Source of the DNA: Clostridium rectalis
GTDB taxonomy: Bacteria > Bacillota > Clostridia > Clostridiales > Clostridiaceae
Direction: 5' to 3'
Assembly: GCF_900626095.1 (NCBI RefSeq)
Contig: NZ_UYZZ01000002.1
Location: 310,001-374,000 of the forward strand
Length of the DNA: 64,000 nucleotides
Every line of letters starts with the position of its first letter. Within the stretch, counting starts at the first letter, position 1. The notes beneath the pieces are model-generated. The model searched no databases. It was given only the letters and a program-made list of their open reading frames with translations, and had not been told where the DNA came from. Shown here in pieces: positions 36,900-47,197 of this stretch. The position numbers and the translations under genes were made by a program.

Positions 36900-37850
36900 T
36901 TATATATTTTTTCTTATCCAAAACATTTTTTTTATGGCTTTATTATTTTTATTTAATAATATTATATGCTGTATAGGTACGGAAGTGTATATATTTTTTA
37001 CCCCTCTATTAAACATAAAATTATCAATAATCTTATAAATTTTTTCTAAATATCTATAATAATCTTTAAAATTAAAAATATATATATGAACAATACTCCA
37101 GTCATCTATAATATTAAATGATATATAAAATTTTCCTTCATGAAAAGAAATTTCATAGCAATTTTCTAACTTTTCTTCAAATCTTAATGGGACTATACTT
37201 GATATGGCATAATAACTATTATCTTTCCTCTCACATTTCTTAGATTTATACTCTATATTATCTGTTACATAGTCTGAGATAGATATTTTAACAGACATAC
37301 TTTGTGCTAAAATACAATACCCCATTTTTCTAATGTTATTTTCATCGCTATTTACAATCACTCTATCAAGATACATACAAGACTTATTTTTAACATACCT
37401 AGCTATCTCTGATTCTATAATATTATACTGTTTCAGATCAAAATCTTTAATAAAATTAATCTTATGCAAAAAAGCATATTTACCATAAATATCATTTTCA
37501 TAACTTAATATACAATAAGCGATTATTACCCCATTATTTTTTATTTTTAAAATTTCACAATCTCCTTTTAAAACTTTCTCTTCTAATTTTTCATTATATT
37601 TATTGCAATAACTGATTTTATCATTAATATTCTTAACATTACTAATGGACCATGTGTTAGAACTTTTATTTAATATATTATATAGTTCCTTTATAACCAT
37701 TCTAAATTTATCTTCTCTTACGTATTCATATAATTCCTTATCATTTTCTACATAATTTCTATAACCTTCTAAGACTTTAATTACTAACTCATCATACTCC
37801 ATATCATTATTTAATGCGTGATCATTTGCCCACTTTTTTATATCACCCAC
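36900..37850 (-). CDS. Unknown protein, possibly with GNAT-like folds
   Basis: 316 residues from a GTG 5 nt after GGGGGG. I do not recognise a defined family. Two stretches (about 90-185, with IIAYCILSYENDIYGKYAFL and SDENNIRKMGYCILAQ, and about 215-305) each resemble the beta-alpha pattern of GNAT acetyltransferases, including a late 'KMGY'-like turn. The protein may be two degenerate acetyltransferase domains, but the pyrophosphate loop is not evident. It lies between the cysteine desulfurase and DUF3343 genes in one operon. Confidence 0.55.
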   Translation of the reverse strand: MGDIKKWANDHALNNDMEYDELVIKVLEGYRNYVENDKELYEYVREDKFRMVIKELYNILNKSSNTWSISNVKNINDKISYCNKYNEKLEEKVLKGDCEILKIKNNGVIIAYCILSYENDIYGKYAFLHKINFIKDFDLKQYNIIESEIARYVKNKSCMYLDRVIVNSDENNIRKMGYCILAQSMSVKISISDYVTDNIEYKSKKCERKDNSYYAISSIVPLRFEEKLENCYEISFHEGKFYISFNIIDDWSIVHIYIFNFKDYYRYLEKIYKIIDNFMFNRGVKNIYTSVPIQHIILLNKNNKAIKKMFWIRKNI

Positions 37851-37909
37851 CTAATCCCCCCATTTACACGTTGATCATTTCTATTTTTTCATCACACTAT
37901 AAATATAAA

Positions 37910-39049
37910 TTATACCCCAGTATAAATTTCTTTTAATGCTTTAATAACACTTTCTATATCATCAAAAGTATTAAAATACCCAGGACTTATTCTTACAGTT
38001 CCCCATTTTATTGTTCCAATTATACCATGTATTAAAGATGCACAATGGTATCCTGTTCTAACTGCTATACCTTTTTTATTTAACAAATATCCTACATTGG
38101 AGCTCTCCATAGTATCTATATTAATAGATACTACACTACATCTATTTTTATATGAAGTGTGCCCATAAATTTTTATAAAATCTAATTTTTTTAATTCCTT
38201 TAATAAATATTCTATCAACTGTTTTTCATGATTTTGTATATTTCTTCTACCCACTTTTTCAATAAATTTTATTCCCTCACTTAACCCAACAATTCCTGGA
38301 ACATTTAATGTCCCGCTTTCAAATCTATCAGGATTAAAATCTGGCTGGTTCATAGAATTAGAATTACTTCCAGTTCCACCTTCTTTAAAAGGTTCTAACA
38401 TAATATCACTTCTTATAAATAATCCCCCTGTTCCTTGTGGTCCTAAAAGACCTTTATGACCAGGAAATGCCAATAAATCTATATTATCTCTACAAACATC
38501 TATATCTATTGTTCCAGCGCTTTGTGATGCATCAACCATAAATAATATACCTTCACTTTTCGCTAATTTCCCAATTGAGTTAATATACTGTATAGTACCT
38601 AATACATTAGATGCATGATTTATTATTATCATTTTAGTATTTTTTTTTATTTCTTTCTTCAAATTAGCTATATTTACCTGTCCATATTTATCCACCCCTA
38701 CTAATGTAACTTTAACTCCTTTTTTACTTAAACTATTTAATGGTCTTAATACCGAATTATGTTCTATAACTGTACTTATAACATGATCTCCAGGTTTTAA
38801 TACACCTTTAATGCCTATATTTAACCCCTCCGTAGCATTGCAAGTAAATATTATATTAAAAGGATTAGTTACTTTGAAAAAATTGCTTACTATTTCTCTT
38901 GCCTCAGATACTTTAGTTTCCGCTTTTAAAGCCAAATTATGTGAACTTCTTCCTGGATTGGCTCCATAATTTTTCATACAATCCAATACCTGTGTATAGA
39001 CCTCTTTAGGCTTAGGAAAAGTAGTGGCTGCATTATCTACATAAATCAT
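37910..39049 (-). CDS. Cysteine desulfurase family (class V aminotransferase)
   Basis: 379 residues. NAATTFPKP at the start, CNATEGLNIGI, VIEHNSVLRPL, DASQSAGTIDID and the PLP lysine Lys199 in FPGHKGLLGPQGTGG show a fold-type I enzyme of the SufS/NifS superfamily. A conserved Cys336 sits in RTGYHCASL, the mobile-loop position that receives the persulfide. It belongs to the shorter 'EF2568-like' branch found with selenium or sulfur genes in clostridia. It liberates sulfur (or selenium) from cysteine (or selenocysteine). It heads the three-gene unit to 36603. Confidence 0.88.
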   Translation of the reverse strand: MIYVDNAATTFPKPKEVYTQVLDCMKNYGANPGRSSHNLALKAETKVSEAREIVSNFFKVTNPFNIIFTCNATEGLNIGIKGVLKPGDHVISTVIEHNSVLRPLNSLSKKGVKVTLVGVDKYGQVNIANLKKEIKKNTKMIIINHASNVLGTIQYINSIGKLAKSEGILFMVDASQSAGTIDIDVCRDNIDLLAFPGHKGLLGPQGTGGLFIRSDIMLEPFKEGGTGSNSNSMNQPDFNPDRFESGTLNVPGIVGLSEGIKFIEKVGRRNIQNHEKQLIEYLLKELKKLDFIKIYGHTSYKNRCSVVSINIDTMESSNVGYLLNKKGIAVRTGYHCASLIHGIIGTIKWGTVRISPGYFNTFDDIESVIKALKEIYTGV

Positions 39050-39126
39050 ATATTCCTCCTAAAATAGCTTTATTATTTAAAGACTACTAAATATATATTA
39101 CTTTTCATAATTTGATATGTATAAAT

Positions 39127-39163
39127 AAAAAAGATATGCATTCTTTTTATGCATATCTTTTTT
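39127..39163 (-). terminator. Rho-independent terminator of zapA
   Basis: The 15-bp arms AAAAAAGATATGCAT and ATGCATATCTTTTTT enclose a 7-nt loop and end in Ts on the minus strand, 7 bases after the zapA stop. Confidence 0.88.
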
Positions 39164-39169
39164 AAATTT

Positions 39170-39811
39170 CTACAAAACATCAATTTTTAACATTGGATTA
39201 TTCTGTTTTTTTTCTTTTGCTAATTCTATCTGAGTTTCTATTAGTCTGTGCTGTAAATCAATTACCTTATATTTAGATGATTGAAGCTGGAATTTATATT
39301 CCTTACGTTCTGCCTTTAACAACTTATTTTCATTAAGATATTTTTTGCAGGTTTCTTGAAGAATATCCCTTTCCTTAATTATTTTTTCTACTTCTTCATC
39401 TCTTTTTTTAATAATTTCTTGGTAATCATTATCTTCATTCGTAGATTTAACTTTTTCATTCTCAGCACTCAGACGTTCATTTTTACTCTTAAGTTCTTCA
39501 TTATTCTTTTGTAATTCACTAATACTCTTTCTAAAATCCTGTATATCCCCAAGCAATTGAATCTCGTTTTGCTCTAACTCTTTCATTCTAGATAAAAGCT
39601 GTTGAATTTCATCGTCCCTCTTTAACATCTCGTCAACAGCATTTATAGCCGTTAGAATAGCAGCAGAAGAAGTACTTAATTTGCCATTGTTATCTACAAT
39701 ATTTTTTAACTTCTTATCTACATAACTAGCAACTCTATGTAAATATTCTTCTTTTTCATTGCCTTTGAGATTGTATTCTACTCCATTTATCCTAACAGTT
39801 ACTATGTTCAT
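39170..39811 (-). CDS. zapA: ZapA-like cell-division protein with long coiled coil
   Basis: 213 residues. The first 80 residues (VTVRINGVEYNLKGNEKEEYLHRVASYVDKKLK and SSAAILTAINAVDEMLK) are the ZapA FtsZ-binding domain. A continuous Lys/Glu-rich coiled coil of about 120 residues follows (EIQLLGDIQDFRKSISELQK and on). It is longer than E. coli ZapA (about 110 residues) but typical of clostridial forms. It bundles FtsZ filaments at the septum. Its position after pheT is conserved in many Firmicutes. It starts with ATG after GAGGGTG. Confidence 0.88.
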   Translation of the reverse strand: MNIVTVRINGVEYNLKGNEKEEYLHRVASYVDKKLKNIVDNNGKLSTSSAAILTAINAVDEMLKRDDEIQQLLSRMKELEQNEIQLLGDIQDFRKSISELQKNNEELKSKNERLSAENEKVKSTNEDNDYQEIIKKRDEEVEKIIKERDILQETCKKYLNENKLLKAERKEYKFQLQSSKYKVIDLQHRLIETQIELAKEKKQNNPMLKIDVL

Positions 39812-39883
39812 GTAAACACCCTCTCAGATAAATTCATCTTTTAATCTATTTTAACATAAATTGTTGTTAGTTAAAATATGAAT

Positions 39884-42259
39884 TTATCTTAATTGAGCTC
39901 CTAATTTGTTTTCCAAGGTTCTAACTATTTTATCATGTACCTTATTAACCTCTTCGTCTGTCAATGTTTTATTTTCTAGTCTATATAATATTGAATATGC
40001 TACGCTCTTTTTGCCATCTTCAATTTGTTTACCTTTATATACATCAAACAATTTAACTCTTTCTACCATCTTTCCCCCTTGCCTTACTATTATATCTTCA
40101 ATTTCTTGTACAAGTACATTATCATCTACTAATAAAGCAATATCTCTTGAAACTGCTGGAAACTTAGGTAATGACTTATATTTTTTATTTAAATTTGAGT
40201 AATTATATAACATATCTAAGTTTAATTCTGCCATATAACATCTTTCATCAATACCATAATTGTCTGATACATCAGGATGGATTTCACCTAAAGTCCCAAT
40301 TAAATTTTTCTTTATATATATATTAGCTGTTTTTCCTGGGTGAAATGTAGGGTTTTCACTTTCTCTTACAAATTTTACTGAAGATATTCCTAGATATTCT
40401 ATAATATTTTCTATCACACCTTTCATGTCTAAATAATCAACATTTCCATACATTCCAATATTTATTATATTTCTCTCTTCTGGCAGATTATTTTCATCTT
40501 TATCTGGTATATATATTTTTCCCATTTCAAATAATCTAGCTTCATCATTATTCCTTGAATAATTTCTAGATAATGCTTCCATCATTGAAGGTACAGTAGT
40601 TGTTCTCATTATACTGTAATCTTCTCCAAGGGGATTTTTAATTTTTACAACATTTCTTAAAAAACTATCTTTCGGTAATAATATTTCATCGAAAACTTTA
40701 GGACTTACAAAAGAGTAACTTATAGATTGATTTAATCCACTTCCAATTAAAGCTTCTATTACCCTATCATCTAAGTGCTGTTTTACAGTTTTTCCACCTT
40801 TTCTACTACTGCAATTTATTATAGTCGTTGGAATATTATTATATCCATATATTCGAGCAACTTCCTCTGCCACATCTTCTTTTATATTTATATCAGTTCT
40901 ATTTGTAGGTATTGTTATAATCAAAATATCTTCTTTAATTTTTGTATATAACTCTAATCTGTCTAAATACTCTTTAATTTCTTCTTTAGGTAAATCTGTT
41001 CCTAAAAATCTATTTATCCACTTTGAATCAACTTCTAAAACATGTTCCTCTGTTTTTTTAGTATAGACATCCACTGTGCCTTCCATTATCTGACCAACAT
41101 TTAGTTCATTTATCAAATTACAAGCTCTATCCATAGCTATTTGAACTAAATTTGGATCCAAATCTTTTTCAAATTTTGCAGAAGCTTCTGTTCTTAACCC
41201 TAATATTTTAGATGATACCCTTACATTTGTTCCATCAAAATTAGCACATTCCAAAATTATGTTACTTGTATCATCTTTAACCTCAGAATTTAGTCCACCC
41301 ATGATACCTGCTAAAGCAACAGTCCTGTCCCCATCCTTTATGCAAAGCATATTATTTTTTAATTCTCTTTCTACTTCATCTAAAGTGATGAATTTTTCTA
41401 AATCTTTAGCTCTATCTATCACTATACTATTGGTAGATATTTGTCTAGCATCAAATGCATGCATCGGCTGCCCTAACTCAATCATTACAAAGTTAGTTAT
41501 ATCAACAATATTATTAATAGGTCTTACCCCTGCTTCAGTCAACCTTTCCTGCATCCACTTTGGCGAAGGCTCAATCTTAACATTTTTAACACCCCTTGCC
41601 ATATATCTTCTACAAAGATCATCCTTTACTTCCACTTTTAAATTTTCACATATATTCTCTTTGCATAAAACCTTATAGTTTAAATTAGGCATTTTATAGT
41701 TTGTGCCTAATGTAGCTGCTGTTTCCCTTGCAATACCAACTACACTTAAACAATCAGGTCTATTAGAAGTTATCTCAAAGTCAATTACCGAACTATTTAA
41801 TCCCAGTACTTCTTTAATATCCTTCCCTAAATGAGTTTCTTGTGAAAGAATCATTAATCCATGCACTTCTTCTTCTGCAATTCCTAATTCTTCTTCTGAA
41901 CACATCATACCATTAGATACTATACCTCTTAATTTTCCCTTTTTAATTTTTAGCCCTCCTGGCAAAATAGCTCCATGAAGTGCAACAGGTACTATATCCC
42001 CTTCTTTCATATTGTTTGCACCTGTAACTATTTGAACCGGTTCCTCTTTACCAACATTTAATTGACAAACAACCAGTTTATCTGCATCAGGATGAGGTTT
42101 TATTTCTATTATTTTACCTGTAACCACATTTTGTATTTCATCTCCAGAACAAATAATTTCCTCAACTTTCGACCCAGATAGTGTTAACCTATCTCCTAAG
42201 TCTTCTGATGAAATATTTATATCAACATAATCTTTTAACCATCTAACTGGAACTTTCAT
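39884..42259 (-). CDS. pheT: Phenylalanyl-tRNA synthetase beta subunit
   Basis: 791 residues, full length. It starts [13 protein letters not shown], then has the tRNA-binding OB domain ([22 protein letters not shown]), the B3/B4 editing region, the B5 domain ([23 protein letters not shown]) and a C-terminal FDX-ACB domain ([14 protein letters not shown]). With PheS it charges tRNA-Phe as an alpha2-beta2 tetramer. It follows pheS by 21 bases and starts at ATG after GGAGGAG, under the same T-box. Confidence 0.97.
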   Translation of the reverse strand: MKVPVRWLKDYVDINISSEDLGDRLTLSGSKVEEIICSGDEIQNVVTGKIIEIKPHPDADKLVVCQLNVGKEEPVQIVTGANNMKEGDIVPVALHGAILPGGLKIKKGKLRGIVSNGMMCSEEELGIAEEEVHGLMILSQETHLGKDIKEVLGLNSSVIDFEITSNRPDCLSVVGIARETAATLGTNYKMPNLNYKVLCKENICENLKVEVKDDLCRRYMARGVKNVKIEPSPKWMQERLTEAGVRPINNIVDITNFVMIELGQPMHAFDARQISTNSIVIDRAKDLEKFITLDEVERELKNNMLCIKDGDRTVALAGIMGGLNSEVKDDTSNIILECANFDGTNVRVSSKILGLRTEASAKFEKDLDPNLVQIAMDRACNLINELNVGQIMEGTVDVYTKKTEEHVLEVDSKWINRFLGTDLPKEEIKEYLDRLELYTKIKEDILIITIPTNRTDINIKEDVAEEVARIYGYNNIPTTIINCSSRKGGKTVKQHLDDRVIEALIGSGLNQSISYSFVSPKVFDEILLPKDSFLRNVVKIKNPLGEDYSIMRTTTVPSMMEALSRNYSRNNDEARLFEMGKIYIPDKDENNLPEERNIINIGMYGNVDYLDMKGVIENIIEYLGISSVKFVRESENPTFHPGKTANIYIKKNLIGTLGEIHPDVSDNYGIDERCYMAELNLDMLYNYSNLNKKYKSLPKFPAVSRDIALLVDDNVLVQEIEDIIVRQGGKMVERVKLFDVYKGKQIEDGKKSVAYSILYRLENKTLTDEEVNKVHDKIVRTLENKLGAQLR

Positions 42260-42280
42260 TAATTACTCCTCCATTCACTC

Positions 42281-43300
42281 TTAAAATTGATTTAAAAATC
42301 TCATATCACTTTCATAAAGTAATCTTATATCATCTATAGCATATTTAAGCATAACCATTCTATCTACACCAAATCCAAAAGCAAAACCACTATAAATCTC
42401 TGGATCTATTCCACAATTTCTTAAAACCTGTGGATGAACCATTCCCCCTCCTAAAAGTTCTATCCATCCACTTCCTTTACATACCTTACACCCTTCTCCA
42501 TTGCATACAAAGCATGTTGCATCCATTTCTGCTGATGGTTCAGTAAATGGAAAATGATGTGGTCTAAATTTAGTCTTTACTTTATCTCCAAACATCTTTT
42601 TGGCAAAGGTATCTAAGGTACCTTTTAAATCCGCAAATGTTATACCTTTGTCTACAACTAATCCTTCCATTTGATAAAATATAGGAGAATGTGTAGCATC
42701 TACAGCATCTGATCTATATACTTTACCAGGTGCTATCATCTTTATTGGTGGTTTTTGATTTTCCATAGTTCTTATTTGTATTGGCGAAGTTTGAGTTCTT
42801 AAAACAACATTATCATTTATATAGAATGTATCCTGTTCTCCTCTAGCAGGATGATTTTTAGGAATATTTAATGCTTCAAAATTATAATAATCTTTTTCTA
42901 CTTCTGGACCTTCTTCAATAGTGAATCCCATTGATATAAATATTTCCTTCATACTTTCTAATGTTAAATCTAGTGGGTGTCTTCTGCCTAATACTTGTTT
43001 CCTTCCTGGCATAGATATATCTATTGTTTCCTTTTTAAGTCTCTGAAATTTTTCTTTTTCTTTAATATTATTTGTAGAATCCTCTATTAATTTTTCTATA
43101 TTTCCCCTAATTTCATTAGCTAACTTTCCTACTATAGGCCTTTCATCATCAGTCAATGACCCCATCTTTCTAAGTATCTGTGTAAGTTCTCCCTTTTTTC
43201 CCAAATACTTGACTCTAATACCTTCTAAATCTCTTTTATCCATAACTGACTTTAACTCATTTATAGCATTTTCTTTAATGAGTTGTAATTTTTCTTTCAT
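42281..43300 (-). CDS. pheS: Phenylalanyl-tRNA synthetase alpha subunit
   Basis: 339 residues. An N-terminal coiled coil (to about residue 90) is followed by the class II core with [24 protein letters not shown]-like motif 1 region, [13 protein letters not shown], the [14 protein letters not shown] motif 2 and [15 protein letters not shown] near motif 3, ending in [17 protein letters not shown] CxxC-x4-C cluster, [17 protein letters not shown], is present as in many Firmicute forms. It attaches phenylalanine to tRNA-Phe and is controlled by the T-box at 43333. Confidence 0.97.
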   Translation of the reverse strand: MKEKLQLIKENAINELKSVMDKRDLEGIRVKYLGKKGELTQILRKMGSLTDDERPIVGKLANEIRGNIEKLIEDSTNNIKEKEKFQRLKKETIDISMPGRKQVLGRRHPLDLTLESMKEIFISMGFTIEEGPEVEKDYYNFEALNIPKNHPARGEQDTFYINDNVVLRTQTSPIQIRTMENQKPPIKMIAPGKVYRSDAVDATHSPIFYQMEGLVVDKGITFADLKGTLDTFAKKMFGDKVKTKFRPHHFPFTEPSAEMDATCFVCNGEGCKVCKGSGWIELLGGGMVHPQVLRNCGIDPEIYSGFAFGFGVDRMVMLKYAIDDIRLLYESDMRFLNQF

Positions 43301-43332
43301 GTTTGATTGCTCCTTTCATTTATTGTGTAAAT

Positions 43333-43586
43333 AAAAAAAAGCCCCTTAAAATAAAGGGACGAAATTTATCCGCGGTGCCACCCTAATTGGTATATTATAC
43401 CCAACTTCATTAAATATATCGGTTTAATCCGCTAATTGCTACTAAGTATTTCACAATTAGAACTCAGAAGTGAACTTCAAAATAATAACTCATAAAAAGG
43501 CTTACAGTCTGTGACCTTTTCTCCCTAAAAAAATTATTAAATCTACTCTCTTCATCATAGTACTAATATTAAATTATATACCTTAA
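43333..43586 (-). promoter_or_regulatory. T-box leader of pheST (tRNA-Phe sensing)
   Basis: The T-box sequence GGGTGGCACCGCGG lies at 43370-43383 on the minus strand, followed by a terminator (43340-43360) with eight Ts. Stem I elements GATGAAGAGAGTAG and AGGGAGAAAAGGTCA are visible upstream. Aligning with the thrS leader gives the specifier TTC (43472-43474), a Phe codon, in GAAGTTCACTTCTGAGTT. Uncharged tRNA-Phe would favour the antiterminator. Confidence 0.93.
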
Positions 43587-43592
43587 TTTAAG

Positions 43593-43621
43593 ATTTTACA
43601 TATTAATGTATATAATGTCAA
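43593..43621 (-). promoter_or_regulatory. Sigma-A promoter of pheST
   Basis: On the minus strand a perfect TTGACA and TAAAAT are separated by 17 bp. It starts directly after the stop of the upstream RNA methyltransferase gene and puts the transcript start at the base of the T-box. Confidence 0.8.
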
Positions 43622-43623
43622 TG

Positions 43624-44406
43624 TTATTTTATATTTTGTCTTACTAATTCAAACATTATTATAGATGCTGCTATAGCCGCATTAAGTGACTCTGCATTTC
43701 CAGGCATAGGTATTTTGAATTTTTTATCAGAAATTTCGTAAACCTGCTGGCTTATTCCATTTCCCTCATTACCAATTGCTATTATTATTTTGCCCTTTAA
43801 ATCTATATCATATAAATTATCTTTACCTTCTAGGGAACTTGATATTAATTTAAAACCATTTTCCCTAAGTTCTTTTATTATGGTAAAGTTATTATCAAAG
43901 AGTATCGGTACATGAAATATAGAACCCATAGTTGACCTTAAAGTTTTTTCATTATATATATCCACAGTACCCTTACTAACAATTACACCTAAAGCTCCTG
44001 CTGCGTGCGCTGTTCTAATAATAGTTCCTACATTCCCTGGATCTTGTAATTTATCAAGCAATATATAAAACCCATCTTTATTTACTATATCCAATTCTCT
44101 ATTATTTAATATAGCTATTATTCCTTGGGGAGTATCTGTGCTACTTATATTATTAAATATTTTTTCACTAATAACAAAAACTTCTGTATTAGAATTTAAC
44201 ATATGTTCTATTTGTAACTCTTTATATTTTCCCAAAGAATTATCATGTAAAAAGATTTTGTCTACTATAAAATCTGACATTATAGCTTCTAATACAAATC
44301 TAAACCCTTCTACTATAAACTGTGACTTTGCTACTCTATGTTTTTTTTCTTTTAATTTTCTAGTTTCTTTGATAATAGAGTTATCCTTACTTAAAATAGT
44401 TTTCAA
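43624..44406 (-). CDS. TrmH/SpoU family RNA 2'-O-methyltransferase
   Basis: 260 residues. A substrate-binding N-terminal part (KFRVAKSQFIVEGFRFVLEA-like start) is followed by the SPOUT knot with LLDKLQDPGNVGTIIRTAHAAGALGVIVSKGTVDIYNEKTLRSTMGSIFHVPI, IAIGNEGNGIS and IPMPGNAESLNAAIAASI. It methylates a ribose in rRNA or tRNA, and the exact site is unknown. TTG at 44406 follows AGGTGG by 7 nt. It lies after the KtrA gene by 14 bases and shares its transcript. Confidence 0.88.
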   Translation of the reverse strand: MKTILSKDNSIIKETRKLKEKKHRVAKSQFIVEGFRFVLEAIMSDFIVDKIFLHDNSLGKYKELQIEHMLNSNTEVFVISEKIFNNISSTDTPQGIIAILNNRELDIVNKDGFYILLDKLQDPGNVGTIIRTAHAAGALGVIVSKGTVDIYNEKTLRSTMGSIFHVPILFDNNFTIIKELRENGFKLISSSLEGKDNLYDIDLKGKIIIAIGNEGNGISQQVYEISDKKFKIPMPGNAESLNAAIAASIIMFELVRQNIK

Positions 44407-44420
44407 AATGCATCCACCTT

Positions 44421-45083
44421 TTATTTAGAAATTAAATTTTCTAGCTTGCTTAATTCTTCTGATCCTCCAATGGCCACTACTATATCCCCAATTTCAATAA
44501 CATCTTCAGCAGATGGAGACACATTTATATCATTGTTCTTCTTAATAGCAACTACATTGATACCATAATTTGCTCTAACATTTATATTTTGAAGAGTCTT
44601 CCCGTGCCATTCTCTTGGACTTACAACCTCAGCTATACTATAATCTGGAGATAATTCTATATAATCTAATATACTTGACGATACTAAATTATGAGCTACT
44701 CTTACTCCCATATCCCTTTCTGGTAAAACAACCCTATCCGCACCAATTTTATATAAAACTTTAGCATGTAATTCACTGTTGGCTTTCGCAATTATATACT
44801 TAACACCTAACTCCTTTACAAGCAAAGTCACCATAACACTTGCTTGTATGTCAGATCCTATTGTAACAACAGCAACATCAAAATTTCTTATTCCAAGTGA
44901 TCTTAAACTATTTTCATCTGTTGCCTCTGCCTGAACGGAATGAGTTACTCCATCAGAAATACTCTGTACTCTATCTTCATCAGTATCTATAGCTAGAACA
45001 TCATTTCCTAATGCATATAATGTTTTTGCTACAGAAGTTCCGAATCTTCCTAACCCTATAACAACAAACTGTTTTTTAGACAT
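44421..45083 (-). CDS. ktrA: KtrA-type RCK subunit of potassium uptake
   Basis: About 220 residues. An RCK N-domain with FVVIGLGRFGTSVAKTLYALGNDVLAID, the NAD/ATP-binding AEATDENSLRSLGI and VVTIGSDIQASVMVTLLVKELG is followed by an RCK C-domain (LSPDYSIAEV). It gates the KtrB transporter in response to nucleotide. GTG at 45092 opens the frame, but AAGGAG is 8 nt before ATG at 45083, which I prefer. It follows the KtrB gene by 12 bases. Confidence 0.9.
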   Translation of the reverse strand: MSKKQFVVIGLGRFGTSVAKTLYALGNDVLAIDTDEDRVQSISDGVTHSVQAEATDENSLRSLGIRNFDVAVVTIGSDIQASVMVTLLVKELGVKYIIAKANSELHAKVLYKIGADRVVLPERDMGVRVAHNLVSSSILDYIELSPDYSIAEVVSPREWHGKTLQNINVRANYGINVVAIKKNNDINVSPSAEDVIEIGDIVVAIGGSEELSKLENLISK

Positions 45084-45095
45084 ATTAAACACTCC

Positions 45096-46442
45096 TTATC
45101 CTACTAACACTTTATCCTCAGGATACTTTATTGTATTTGAAGTTTTCTTTCTTGACAAAGCTAATGCTAATGTTAATGGCCCAACTCTTCCAGCATACAT
45201 AGTAAACGCAATTATAATTTTACCTATTGTAGTTAATTTGGTTGTTAATCCCAAAGTTAAACCAACAGTTGCAAAAGCTGATGTTGCTTCATACAAAAGA
45301 TATTCTAAAGATGCTCCTACCTCAGTTATAGAAAGTATCATAGTTACTATTACCACTAATCCTAAGCCTATTATAGTAATTGCTAAAGACTTATAAATTG
45401 TATCCTTGCATATCCTTCTTTTGTATATCTCTGTATCTTCTCTTCCTCTTATAATAGACAATATTGTCATAAACAATAAACCTATTGTAGTGGTTTTTAT
45501 ACCTCCTGCTGTAGACCCAGGTGATCCTCCTATAAACATCAATATAGTTGTTAAAAACCTACCTGCTGTAGTCATATCAGAAGTAGATATAGAATTAAAG
45601 CCGGCAGTTCTTGGGCTTACTGATGCAAATACAGAAGATAATACCTTTCCTTTAAATGACATATTTTTAATAGTTGCTACATTATTATATTCAAAAATAA
45701 ACATCAATATGGAACCACCTATAATCAAAAATGCTGTAACTGATAATACCAACTTTGAATGTAATGATAACTTTTTTATTCCTTTAAAATTATATACTTC
45801 TTGCCAAACATAAAATCCTAAACCACCTATTATTATAAGTGCAGATATTGTTAATATTATAACGGAATTATCTGCATATTGTGTAACACTTTGAAAATTT
45901 CCCATTAAATCAAACCCTGCATTACAAAAGGCAGATATTGAATGAAAAATACTATAATAAATTCCCTTTGCTAATCCAAACTGAGGAATAAATTGAGTAG
46001 ATAAAAGAACTGCTCCTGCCGCCTGTATAGACACAGTAAATAATAGTACATATTTAGCTAACTTTACAAGTCCCTGAAGCGCAAAAGAATTTAGTGCCTC
46101 TTGCATTACCAATCTTTCTTTTAAAGTAATTCTTTTCCCTAACAGTAAAGCTATTAAAGTAGCAAAAGACATAAACCCTAAGCCACCTATTTCTATTAAA
46201 AACATTATTACAGTTTTACCGAAATAATTCCAATGTGTTCCCGTATCAACAGTTATAAGACCTGTTACACATGTTGCCGAAGTAGCAACAAAAAAGCAAT
46301 CTACAAAGGGAGTTCTTTCTCCACTTTGAGTTGCCATTGGTAAATTTAATAATATAGATCCCGTAAGTATAACTATAAAAAATCCTATAGCTAATATCTG
46401 GAAAGGTGAAAGCTTTATGCCTTTTACTATTTTTATCTTCAT
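45096..46442 (-). CDS. ktrB: KtrB/TrkH family potassium transporter
   Basis: About 448 residues with eight to ten membrane segments in four M-P-M repeats. The pore-helix segments ATSATCVTGL, ISAFCNAGFDLMG, VSPRTAGFNSIS and SAFATVGLTLGL carry the filter glycines, and GGSPGSTAGGIKTTT is a family loop. It is a low-affinity, KtrA-controlled K+ (or Na+/K+) importer. GTG at 46451 is upstream, but GAGGTG is 6 nt before ATG at 46442. Confidence 0.92.
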   Translation of the reverse strand: MKIKIVKGIKLSPFQILAIGFFIVILTGSILLNLPMATQSGERTPFVDCFFVATSATCVTGLITVDTGTHWNYFGKTVIMFLIEIGGLGFMSFATLIALLLGKRITLKERLVMQEALNSFALQGLVKLAKYVLLFTVSIQAAGAVLLSTQFIPQFGLAKGIYYSIFHSISAFCNAGFDLMGNFQSVTQYADNSVIILTISALIIIGGLGFYVWQEVYNFKGIKKLSLHSKLVLSVTAFLIIGGSILMFIFEYNNVATIKNMSFKGKVLSSVFASVSPRTAGFNSISTSDMTTAGRFLTTILMFIGGSPGSTAGGIKTTTIGLLFMTILSIIRGREDTEIYKRRICKDTIYKSLAITIIGLGLVVIVTMILSITEVGASLEYLLYEATSAFATVGLTLGLTTKLTTIGKIIIAFTMYAGRVGPLTLALALSRKKTSNTIKYPEDKVLVG

Positions 46443-46486
46443 TATATGCACCTCATATAACTTTATACTTTATAATATTATCAATA

Positions 46487-46514
46487 ATTATAGCATTTTA
46501 ATACCCATTGTCAA
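46487..46514 (-). promoter_or_regulatory. Sigma-A promoter of ktrB-ktrA-methyltransferase
   Basis: TTGACA and TATAAT are separated by 16 bp on the minus strand. The leader is about 38 nt, too short for a large riboswitch. Confidence 0.78.
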
Positions 46515-46555
46515 ATTATGAAAATTACTTACTTTGCCTAATATTCTTTAATAAT

Positions 46556-46586
46556 TTAAAAAATGCAGCTATAATGCTGCATTTTC
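46556..46586 (-). terminator. Rho-independent terminator of infC-rpmI-rplT
   Basis: The 10-bp arms AAAATGCAGC and GCTGCATTTT enclose a 6-nt loop directly after the L20 stop, with an A/T-rich tail. Confidence 0.88.
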
Positions 46587-46946
46587 TTAAGCGTTAATCT
46601 GCTTTTTTGCTATTTCAACTAATTCTGTAAATGCTTTTGGATCATGTATAGCTATTTCTGAAAGCATTTTTCTATTTATATCTATTCCAGCTAACTTTAT
46701 TCCATTCATAAATCTTGAATATGAAAGTCCATTCATTCTTGTTGCTGCATTTATTCTAGCAATCCATAATTTTCTAAAGTCTCTTTTCTTTAACTTTCTT
46801 CCAACATATGCATTTCTTAATGCTCTTACAACAGATTCATTAGCTGTTTTAAATAACTTGCTTTTCCCACCATAGTATCCCTTTGCAAGCTTTAGTACTT
46901 TTTTATGATATTTACGAGCGTTCATTGCTCTCTTAACTCTTGCCAT
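46587..46946 (-). CDS. rplT: 50S ribosomal protein L20
   Basis: 119 residues, full length. The basic start [33 protein letters not shown] and [34 protein letters not shown] are unmistakable. It binds 23S rRNA early in assembly and, in Firmicutes, represses its own operon through the leader at 47744. It is the last gene, 32 bases after rpmI, and starts at ATG after AGGTTG. Confidence 0.98.
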   Translation of the reverse strand: MARVKRAMNARKYHKKVLKLAKGYYGGKSKLFKTANESVVRALRNAYVGRKLKKRDFRKLWIARINAATRMNGLSYSRFMNGIKLAGIDINRKMLSEIAIHDPKAFTELVEIAKKQINA

Positions 46947-46978
46947 TTAAATTCAACCTCCTTTTTAAGCACTTCTTA

Positions 46979-47176
46979 TTATAAGTATGGTAATAGTTTC
47001 TTTATAGCTTTTTCCTGACATTCAGCTACATATCCTGTTTTTCTAAGATTTCTCTTAGTCTTTGTACTCTTCTTTGTTAATATATGGCTTTTATAAGCCT
47101 TAGCTCTCTTTAATTTACCAGTTCCAGTAACCTTAAATCTTTTAGCTGCCCCTCTATGTGTTTTCATTTTTGGCAT
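46979..47176 (-). CDS. rpmI: 50S ribosomal protein L35
   Basis: 65 residues, full length. [31 protein letters not shown] and the TKRNLRK stretch are typical L35 features. It lies between infC and rplT in the standard order, with ATG after GAGGAGGAATATACT. Confidence 0.98.
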   Translation of the reverse strand: MPKMKTHRGAAKRFKVTGTGKLKRAKAYKSHILTKKSTKTKRNLRKTGYVAECQEKAIKKLLPYL

Positions 47177-47197
47177 AGTATATTCCTCCTCCCAGTA

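Noticed and set aside
41259-41678. Plus-strand ORF of 139 codons opposite pheT
   Set aside because: It is antisense to a well-conserved pheT frame and has no domain or ribosome site. Other opposite-strand ORFs (for example 31594-32136 and 45406-45813) fail for the same reason.
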